From: Heterodera schachtii
Lineage: Eukaryota > Nematoda > Chromadorea > Rhabditida > Heteroderidae
Assembly (NCBI GenBank): GCA_023374025.1
Contig: SIJG01000005.1
Coordinates: 1,224,782-1,288,781, forward strand
Length of the DNA stretch: 64,000 bases
Direction of reading: 5' to 3'
In this document: one piece after another, positions 55,555 to 64,000 of the stretch
How positions within the stretch are numbered: the first letter of the stretch is position 1
How the letters are laid out: every line of letters starts with the position of its first letter
Position numbers and translations under genes: made by a program
Notes under the pieces: model-generated
What the model was told of the DNA's origin: nothing
What the model saw: the letters and a program-made list of their open reading frames with translations, nothing else
Database searches by the model: none

Positions 55555-58500
55555 GAGAAGCGAAGTTGCGCAAAAAACGGCAAAGCGGCGGATCGACACA
55601 GGAAGATAAAGCGGAAAAGATGCTGTACAAATTCGATCTGACACTGCCAAGTCAGTATAAACCATTGTCCAGGAAATAATTTCCATTCTCTCCTCCCTAA
55701 TTAACATTTAAGACAATTAATTATTAATAATTTTTTTGAAGAGGAAGAAGACCCATCGGAGTCAGCTGAAGCCTCGGAATATGTGCCAAAATTTGACTGG
55801 AATAATGCGCCCGTCGATTATGACGTCAAGGAGAAAAAGTGTAAAGTGAAGGTGGACAAAAACAAACAAATTAAATTTATTTAAATTTAAATTTTAATAA
55901 GTAAATAAAATAAATAAATAAATTTTATACATAAAAGTGAATTGAAATAAAATTTAACAAATTGATCAGAAAACTAAATGGAATAAATAAATAAATATAA
56001 TAAATTGAATAAAATTTATTATTAATTCAATAAATTATTTTTATGTTTTTTTAAACTTTTTTGAATGCTTTCAGGCCGACATTGACGTCATGTCTAAGGA
56101 ATTAAAAAGCAAAATAGAAGAGAAAGGAGCCGATCAACGTGACATCAATGCCGCCGAAGATGGATGCGGACCCAAGGAATACGCGTACATTTTCTATTTT
56201 GTGTCACCACAATTTTCCATGCCGAAAATTTGGGGGATTTGGCATTGAAAAATGGATTAATCCATCTCCAAACTTGTCAACGGATTCAATTATTTTTAAA
56301 TCGTTGAGTTAGCTCTTTCTTCGTTGGGTGGCTGAACATTTCGCATACTGCTGGACATCTTGCCCTTAAAATCAAAGTTTAGACTAGCTGGTGAAATATT
56401 AGTAGGCAAAACGTCCGATTTTGCATTGGTAGGCGGCGAACTGTCCAATAGGCGAAATGTCGTCGTGCCCTTCCTTCCCTGTGTCGATTTGCATTTTCGC
56501 CGATAGTGTCAAACATAAAACAAATAAATAAATTAATTTTTTAAATATTATTTTCATTTAAATTGTGCCACCATTTTCAGTGAATGGTCCCGCTGCTCGA
56601 AGGTTAAATTGCTTCTTTTTTTATACATATGATTTTTTGTTGATTTGATCACTTTTTGTTCAGGTGGCATTCTACGGTCATGATGGTTATAACGCTGCCA
56701 AAAAGTACGGTATCGAACAAACGGAGCCTCCAACCAAAAACTTCAACGACATGGACGAGTTCGACGCATACGGCTTCCTGCACGGTGAGTTTTGTTGGCA
56801 TTTAAAGTAATTTAGACCATCAATTTACATGCATTTGAAGGGCACAACGATGAATTTGATGCTATGGTGTTATAAAAAAGCAAAAAATGAAAATTTTTTA
56901 GCTCCATGGGAAAAAACTGGGAAATTTTTGGACATTTTGAGACCAAATTTTGGTAAATTTAAGAAAATGGGATCCGGCACGGTGTCGTGAAAATTATGAA
57001 AATATAGAAATTAAAAAACTTACTAAATTGATTAAACAAAAAATTGGAATACTTTTTGGTTCTATTCTCAACGAAATATCTGTTTAGGCATCGCCACGGA
57101 AAATTTAGAAAATTGCGGGTTAAATTTGTTTTTAAAAAATTTCCCTTTTTTCTTATTTTAAATTTTACGGGGCTGAATTAATTTTAATCAATTTTATGCT
57201 AATGATATTTTTGTTTTTACAAAAATTTGTTTAACAAAAACCTTTTCTCAGGCACGGTGCTGCTGTTGTTTGATGGTTGTGCCGTATGCAATGACAACAA
57301 AGTGCCAAATGTTACGCTGTCACTGCTCCAACACATGCCAGCTGTAAAAAACAATTAAATAATTATTTTTGGCATTTTTTTCATTTTTTAATTAAATTTC
57401 CCCAGGGATTGTTGGTCGACACGTGCAAAGAATATGTTAAACGATCCGAGTAAAAATAAATATTAATATTTGTGTTGAATTTATTGTTTGTTTTTTTAAG
57501 GAAAGCATTGGTTGTACAGATGGAAATGGTTGAAAACCAACAAAAATCCAAAGGCACCTTTGCATACGGTGTTGCGCTGATGGAACGGTACGGTAACGAT
57601 AAATAGATACTATACTGTACTTTATGCAATGGAGAAAGCTTAACCGGGCGGAGGGGATATTATTTATAAATTATGGGCAAAATTTAATTAAAATATTTAT
57701 AAATATAGTGGAAATAAATTCAAATATTTATAAATATGACAAAAAATATTATATATAAATATGAAAAAAAATAAATTTTTATTTTTAGCCTCTGTAGTGA
57801 GAAGAAACCCGACACCGACTCAGCCGAACAATATTACATGCAAAAGCTCGAGTGGGCAATCATTAAATTATCAATATTTTTAATTGAATTTAAAAATATA
57901 ATTAAATGGGTAATTGTCATACCGGTTAGGTCGTCGGTCAGCCGCCATTTTTAAGGTGAAAATAAATTTTTGAGTGAAAATTTTCGAAATTTCGGTGTCG
58001 CTAACCATCTCCAAGACCTCGCCTGCCCAAATTCCCCACAATTTTCCAAAATTCGCAAAAATTTTGCCAAATTATGTGTTTGTTGATTGGCTGATTGACT
58101 TTCTGTTTAGATAAAAATACCGAGTTGTGCTGGAAGTGAACCACACCTGCGGCGCCGACGGAGTGACAAAAACGGTGCTTTATTTTTGTTAATTGGCATT
58201 ATTAATTTGTTTTAATTAAATTGGCTTTCTTTCATACAATTTTAATACATAAATGTGAAGGGTAAATCCACATTTCATATTTTCAGCATTACATTTGGTT
58301 GCCGGAAATTGATGTTTTTAATAATGAAACGGTGGTGGGCCGCGTGATGCAAGTAAAAATTGAATTTAATTTTTAAATATATTTTTAATTATATTTTATT
58401 TCATAAAGAGAACCATCTCAATCTGTGGAGTGTGAAATATGCACCTTTTTGGCTTTTTTAAAATATTTTCTAATTTTTATTTAAAAACGAATTAAGGAAC

Positions 58501-60518
58501 GGGTGAAGTCCGTCGGTGGCGATATTTTTTGGAAAATTCAGCAAAAATTTTTGGGAAATTTGGGTGCGGCACATTTAGGAGGGGATAACAAAAAGGAGAA
58601 GCTAAATTTTTCAATTTTTATGCCGAAAAAATCGGCACTTTTACGCTTTTGCACTTTTCTGTTTTTCAGATCCGCCAACTCCATTTGGATTTCAAAGGCA
58701 TGGATGAAAGTGTTGATATGACATTGAAACTGTCCGGGAGCGACTTTGACAAAAGTGGCCAGTTCGTTAAAGCAACACTGATCCGCTTCAAGGACGAGCC
58801 CGCGGTGCCACCATCGGCGGTAGGGTGCCATTCAACAAAAACAAATTAAAATTGGTGAAAACACTTTTTGATTGCATGTAATTTTTATTAATTATACCCC
58901 GTCAGCCTCAAATAAATATTTATAATTCACTTAACTAATTAATTAGTATTCGAAGCCATTTAATAAATTTTGAAAATATTTAAATTATATAGAATTTAAA
59001 TATAAAATATTTGCATTTGCAAAAACATTCCTCTGCCGAAAAATTTAGCATAAGATAAAAAAAATTCTTTGACAAAAATCCTTCAGTGATGAAGAGTCCC
59101 TATCAAAACTCCTATAGCAATCATACTGAAAAAAAGAAATTATATAATAAAGATCAAAAATTATTAATTCATAATTTCAGGTGGTCCAAGTATTTGGAAT
59201 TCATGTTTATGCGTCAGAATTAATGGGATCAAGAAAAGTGAGTTTTTTTAAAATTGTTTATGTATCATTTTAATTAATTTATTATTAAATAGCTGTTGGA
59301 GGCTCGCTGCCCAGCCTTACATGAGGCTGGGCATGCGGCCGCCGCGCGCTTCAATCGGCATGGCCCACGAGTTAGATTGGTGAGTCAAGGTCAAAATTTT
59401 GAACAGGGTCTGGGACGTCCGGTAAAACGGCTTTTTTACCGGCGGCCTGGTCCCGATCAATTATCTAAGCCCGCTCCCGGTAAATTCAAAATTCCGGGTT
59501 CTAATTATTACATATTTTGCCGTTGGCCAATTAGCATAAGGATTAAAATTAAAATAAAAACGGTTCAAATAATGAAACCCGGACGTTTTAATTCAGATAA
59601 CAATTGTGCCGAACAAGAATGAAGGACGCACCGATGTGAGACCTCCGGAATTTTACAGCAGGGATCAACTACAAGCCCAGCTTGAATTTTTTATGGGTAT
59701 TTTGTAATAATTATTTTTAGTAAATGAAAAATAATTTTTAAAATAAAAGCCCAAGAAATATACACAAAAATATTTTAAAAGCAGAAATATTGCAATTTAT
59801 AGGCTCATTTATCGCCGAGGCTGTGTTTTGCGACTTTCTCAGCCTTGATGACATCGAAAGTGATTTGGTTCGTGCCGAGAACGCAGCATGCTTACTTGTA
59901 ATAATTATAATTTTAAAATTTATAACTAAGAAATTTTTTAGCTTACTCAATAAAGTTCTAGATTTTTATTTTAAAATTTACTAAATATTATATTTTCAAG
60001 AAATGAACTCAAAATATGAGTTTTTTTGAAATTTTAAGTTAAAAAAAGTTTTGTTTTATGTTTCATTTATTTTCCTTTATTCAAATTAATTCGAAAGAAC
60101 ATTTGGAAGGCGGTAAATAAAACTAAAACATTAACACTCCTAAAAATCCCAAATTTAATTTATTGTAAAATTAAAGATAACTCACTTCGAAAACAAACCG
60201 GACACCGAACTGACTATCAAATGGCAGGAATGCGAAAGTACGGACGAAATCAAAGCAAAATCAGCAGAATTGATTATAGAGACGCTTTGCAAAATGCGTC
60301 CCTACTTTGATGATGAGGAAAACAAAAAAATAATAAACGAAGTAAGCATATGAATATATAAATGTATATTTATTTGTACATTTTTCTTTTATTTTCGTAA
60401 AAAATTTTTGCTTCATTAAATGTTATTCATAATTATTGACATTTTTTTACACCAATTTTTTTAGTTGGCAGACACCGTGATTGAGAAAAAAAAACGTCGG
60501 AGAAACCGAGATAAATGA
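55555..60518 (+). CDS. FtsH/M41-type zinc metallopeptidase without visible AAA domain
   Basis: About sixteen short exons join in phase almost throughout: starting 55555 (GEAKLRKKRQSGGSTQ), then 55740, 56075, 56665, 57251, 57406, 57501, 57790, 58112, 58286, 58671, 59181, 59292, 59601, 59771, 60175 and 60465, stop TGA at 60518. The first half (YGHDGYNAAKKYG, GTVLLLFDGCAVCNDNK) is unrecognised. The second half reads LLEARCPALHEAGHAAAARF (HEAGH zinc motif at 59320-59334), ITIVPNKNEGRTDVRP, and FIGSFIAEAVFCDF then DDIESDLVRAENAACLL, whose Asp fits the third M41 ligand. A Lys/Arg-rich tail closes the protein. FtsH-family proteases normally carry an AAA ATPase upstream; no GPPGTGK, SRH or Walker B is visible. 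One junction (exon at 58112) has a phase conflict, and the 5' end is uncertain. An intron near 59380-59510 contains a CCGGT-rich MITE-like remnant. Confidence 0.7.
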
Positions 60519-61420
60519 GTAAGTCAGATTTATATAACGCTCAAAATGAAAGGTCGATGGAAAAACGTACAACTTTTAAATTGTGGCTATAATTAGATCT
60601 AGGGTGGGGATTCTTAGGTTTTTACTTATTTTTTATGCGCTTTTAACCCGACGAGAAATGCACGAAAAACCCATTTTGGTTCGAAAATCCTTCCGTTTAA
60701 CGCCCTATCCGAATCAAAAAAGTTATCACAATTAATTTTCTGTGTTTTTCCAAAGTTCAATTTTAAATTTAAATTCTTTAAAAATAGTGAAGTAATTAAC
60801 GAATTTTTCCATTTTATAAGATTTTTCAAAATTCCTATAAAATTTTTGTACAAAATGGGTTTTCACATTTAAAAAATAAATGTTAAAATGAAAAAATGAA
60901 AAATAGCAAATTAATTTCTGAAGCAGTTTAAACTTTATTAATCCTTAATTTTCGAGTCAACTTGTGATTTGCTAAACAATTAAAATTGTATTCAGTTAAT
61001 ATGTTCAATTAATATGTAATTAGATATCAATCAAATTTGTAGTAATCGGTAAAAGTGAAGGAAACGGACACCTCGGATTTTTATACTAAATGATATATCA
61101 ATCGATTCCTCTTAATGAGAGAAGACGAATGGTACAATTTTTAGGGCGCGGCGACAATTCTGAACAGAGTTACCGACCCGGGACTGGAATGGCCAAATGG
61201 CTTTGGGACTGAACCGTCGAAACCCATAAAATGAATTTGACAAGCTAACTTTCGCAAAAATTTCTTTTTTATCCAAAAATTTTTTCCATAATAAAAATAT
61301 TTGGTTTTTTCTTTTTTATATTTTATTTTTCGCCTATATTTTTAATTAAATCTTAGTTTTTTTTTTTGCTTAGATTTTTTGGAAAGCGATTTTACTCGCT
61401 GTCGCGACAGACCGAATATT
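60519..61420. other. intergenic AT-rich
   Basis: No exon, RNA or repeat family was recognised. The 75-codon minus frame at 60626-60853 lacks any motif. Confidence 0.35.
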
Positions 61421-62665
61421 CTGAATAAAGCAGAAGATGCACTGTTTCGTTAATTTCACTAAAATTCGTTCTATTGGCCGCCCAATGTTTTTATTAAAAA
61501 CAAACAACCATTTTTATTGGTTAAATTAACAATTAATCAAACATTTTTAAATAAGTAAATTTGACATTTTTTCAAGGATTTGGCTCTAATTCTCGTGTCC
61601 TCAAGAGCTTAAATTATGATCGTTTGTTGTTAAAATGACTCGCGTGACTCATTTCAATGTGTTCGTCCATCAAAAATAGAGGAAAAATGCCCTTGGCTTT
61701 CAACGATTTGGCACTGATTATGGCCCTTAATTAATTAATGGATAATTATCCAATTAATTAATTAAATAATAGTTGGTTGATGAATGGGTCACTCTTCCGT
61801 AAACAGTTTTTCCCGTTTGTATTCATTGTGAGAGAAGCACATAAAATTGAAAAGTGGAGAAACATACATTGCCGGATGGGGACTAATGGAAAGTAAAAAT
61901 TAATTTAAAAGATTAATAAATTAATAAGTAATTAATTTACTTTAATTTTTTAAACATAAAATTGATTTATTTTGTCATAAAAAATTGTTTAATATATGAA
62001 TAACAAAAGGAATAAAACGGAAATTATTTTATGACATAAATTATATTAATTAAATAATTCAAAAATTAATAATTATTAAATGTAATAAAATTAAATATTA
62101 AAAAGTACTAATTTTTAAACTATAATTACCACAATAAATCTTGTTTTTGAGATGCTTGTGCCAGAATACGCCAAAAAAGCCCATTAAATCTGATTGGGCG
62201 CAGTGCCAAATTAACTGAATGCTTTTATTGCCAAATGATGGCGCCAACAACGAATTTGCATTGAGAAGAATACTCTCCAGACAGTTAATAATTTTATTGA
62301 TAAAATATTTTTTTGAAATTTTAATTGAAATTTTTTAGTATTTTTCATAACATTTAAAATGCATTTTATTAAAATCATTAACCACATGTGCTGGGTTTGT
62401 CCTTGATTGCTTAAATTCTCTTATTCTTTTAGGGTGACAGCGGTGGTGCGTTATTGGGCAGCAACGGCACAAATTTTGTCCAAATGGCGTTGCAAGTGTC
62501 ACCTTATGTGACCCTTTATTTGGCAAAAGCAATTTTGATTTTTATAAAATTCAAATTATTCAAAATTAAAGAATTTTGTAAATAAAATTTTGTTCCATAA
62601 TAACGTCTGATGAGCATTTACTCTCCGCTGTACGGTACGGTTGTTGGATTGAGCGAATCACTGGT
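61420..62665 (+). CDS. trypsin-like (S1) protease homologue, catalytic His replaced
   Basis: Short exons spell an S1 fold in order. CTVSLISLKFVLLAAQCF (about 61433-61491) aligns with the usual C.GSLIS..FVLTAAHCF, with CAA (Gln) at 61483-61485 where the catalytic His should be. DLALIL follows (Asp exon, 61577). Then come GETYIAGWGLME (GWG exon, about 61854-61895), ICIEKNTLQT (to about 62282) and GDSGGALLGSNGTNFVQMAL (Ser exon, 62433). A terminal RYGCWIERITGVECGT ends with TAA at about 62665. The Asp and Ser of the triad remain. Not all junctions were resolved, and the signal peptide exon is not found. It is either a non-catalytic protease homologue or a decaying gene. Confidence 0.65.
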
Positions 62666-62669
62666 GTTG

Positions 62670-63110
62670 AATGTGGCACTTAATTGATCGATCTTTTTAA
62701 ATTGCTTTTAATGCTACAAATTAATAAATTAAATTTGTCATAAAATAATATGTGCTGTGCTATTGGAATCACAAGAAGACTCTTAAATCTCTATTAGCTA
62801 ATCTGATCAATGAACACTGTTGAAAAACTAATAAAATGCAATATGAAAATAATAATTAAATTAAATTATGAAATAATTAATCAGTCAAAATCAACCGATC
62901 AAAAAACTGAAATACATTGTCAAACGATCTGTTAATGAGTTTAACAAAATTGTGAATCAAATAGACTAAAAAAACTGATTATCCTTAGAAAAAGGCATTC
63001 GAAAGCCGACGATGCTCACTCTTTTTTGCCCTAAAAAGGGACACTTTGGGAAATAAATTTAATTAATTTTTAAATTTATTTTTATTATTTTCAATCGAAA
63101 ATTGTTTTTT
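62670..63110. other. intergenic AT-rich
   Basis: Nothing was recognised on either strand. Confidence 0.35.
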
Positions 63111-63118
63111 ACCACAGC

Positions 63119-63231
63119 TCGGGGAAAGCGAATTCGGCCAATTAGAGCCAAGCATGTGGTTTTAAGTGCCAAAAGAAAGTTTGTTGACGAGCACTTGACC
63201 GGCATTTTGCTGCTCACAAGCCCACAAAATG
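63119..63231 (+). CDS. isolated candidate exon, unknown protein
   Basis: The segment lies between an acceptor TTTTTTACCACAG and a donor ACG|GTATGT and is open as RGKRIRPIRAKHVVLSAKRK then FVDEHLTGILLLTSPQND. The composition is protein-like. No family was recognised, and no partner exon was seen before the window end. Confidence 0.3.
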
Positions 63232-63283
63232 ACGGTATGTTCAGTGCCAAAGATGGCAATTAATTAATTTAATTAATTTTCAT

Positions 63284-63597
63284 TGGGTAATTAGTGGCCC
63301 ACTGAGTGCGCAACCGATCGCAGAACAGAATTGCTGTTCCGCAGCACATTCGGGCGCCACAATAGCAGCATAGCCTGACTTTTCGTAGGTCCTAAATTTG
63401 CAAAGGATCCCTTTAAATTTAATTTAAAATTAATTATTTTGAATTTTGAAATTTTAAAATTACCGTAGTAAACCCACGGAATTTTAAAATTACCATAGTA
63501 AATCCACGGAATTTTAAAATTACCGTAGTAAATCCACGGAAAAGTGAAAATGCAGCAGATGACAGACAAAGGGAAAACAAATTTCATTTTCTGCTTA
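63284..63597 (-). CDS. candidate small secreted protein
   Basis: An ATG at 63597 begins MKFVFPLSVICCIFTFPWIY, a good signal-peptide-like stretch, followed by GT-containing tandem repeats (63460-63550). After an acceptor AAATTTAG (about 63398) an alternative frame gives EKSGYAAIVAPECAAEQQ then FCSAIGCALSGPLITQ and a stop near 63284, with three Cys. The unspliced frame is also open. Splice choice and reality are uncertain. Confidence 0.3.
63460..63550 (-). repeat. 30-bp tandem repeat, three units
   Basis: Three near-identical units of GTAATTTTAAAATTCCGTGG plus ATTTACTAC (read on the minus strand) lie directly after the signal-peptide-like segment. Each unit begins with a potential GT splice donor. 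If translated they give three copies of YYGNFKIPWI. Confidence 0.8.
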
Positions 63598-63599
63598 AT

Positions 63600-64000
63600 G
63601 TTTTCTGAAAAGCTAAAAAAGTTCATTAAAATTGTGACAATGATTAAGAAGATGGAAAAAAGCAATAATTTTAAAAAATGAAAATGAAATAAAAAATTTG
63701 AAAAATTTATAAATAATGAAAATTTGTTCCCAAAATATCCTTTGGATTCATCCACCATATTCGCTTTTCATCTTCTTCTTCTTAAGCTTCTTTCACTCAT
63801 TGATCATGAACCATTCAACGCACGAATAAGAAATTTTGTCAAAAATGCTTTAAATAAAGAATTTTTAATAATTAATAATGAAATCTAATAATTATTGAAC
63901 AATAATGCTTGTTTTATTAATAAACAGTTGATATTGTCATTAGCGAATTGCCAATTCCGACAGGCTTCGGCAGGCAGCCGTGCAAATGCAACATTTTCAA
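63600..64000. other. window edge, no supported gene
   Basis: It is AT-rich apart from the last 60 bases (GGCTTCGGCAGGCAGCCGTG), which may enter an exon beyond the window. A TTCATCTTCTTCTTCTTAAG pyrimidine run sits at 63766-63785. Confidence 0.3.

Overview
The window looks like nuclear DNA from a nematode, most likely a plant-parasitic tylenchid of the cyst-nematode type (Globodera/Heterodera-like). The evidence is AT-rich DNA, many very short exons with clean GT..AG borders, divergent supplementary nuclear receptors, a divergent globin, an astacin, a Cys-loop channel, a fragment resembling a large F-box-like family I recall from cyst nematodes, and several apparent GC-AG introns, which I recall as unusually frequent in Globodera. 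Species is inference. Exons were assembled by eye from splice signals, phase and family motifs.

Layout. 0.6-1.4 kb: a 717-bp MULE-like element with a perfect 9-bp target duplication. 3.4-5.7 kb (-): a globin gene with an N-terminal extension. 8.65-11.13 kb (-): an intact 6-exon nuclear receptor (446 aa). 11.03-19.77 kb: segment A, which holds a decayed nuclear-receptor gene and nested hAT-type MITEs. 19.77-24.8 kb (-): an autonomous Helitron with a 1460-codon Rep/helicase ORF. 24.7-32.1 kb: an imperfect giant palindrome made of about 2-kb repeat units (called X here). X carries the same 3' end as the Helitron, minisatellites, a poly-G tract and a GC-rich hairpin satellite. 32.10-40.85 kb: segment A', a near-identical copy of A starting exactly at the last base of exon 1 of the intact receptor.

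41.1-43.65 kb (+): an astacin/EGF/CUB gene with a replaced zinc ligand and frame damage. 44.6-45.85 kb (-): a helix-turn-helix ORF split by another MULE (9-bp duplication). 46-49.2 kb: an unidentified ORF, an F-box-like fragment, a U6 snRNA and a retroelement ORF1-like remnant. 49.2-51.94 kb: a truncated MULE, a 0.6-kb-arm inverted repeat and another MULE. 51.94-54.85 kb (-): a Cys-loop anion-channel gene cut at the start of M2 by that MULE and containing two hAT MITEs with perfect 8-bp duplications. 55.5-60.5 kb (+): a 16-exon gene ending in an FtsH/M41-type peptidase domain with an intact HEAGH but no visible AAA ATPase. 61.4-62.67 kb (+): a trypsin-like gene whose catalytic His is Gln. 63.1-63.6 kb: two weak gene candidates.

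The genes do not form an operon or pathway. The dominant theme is transposon activity: Helitron, MULE and hAT elements repeatedly sit at gene or splice boundaries, and several host genes are visibly decaying beside them.
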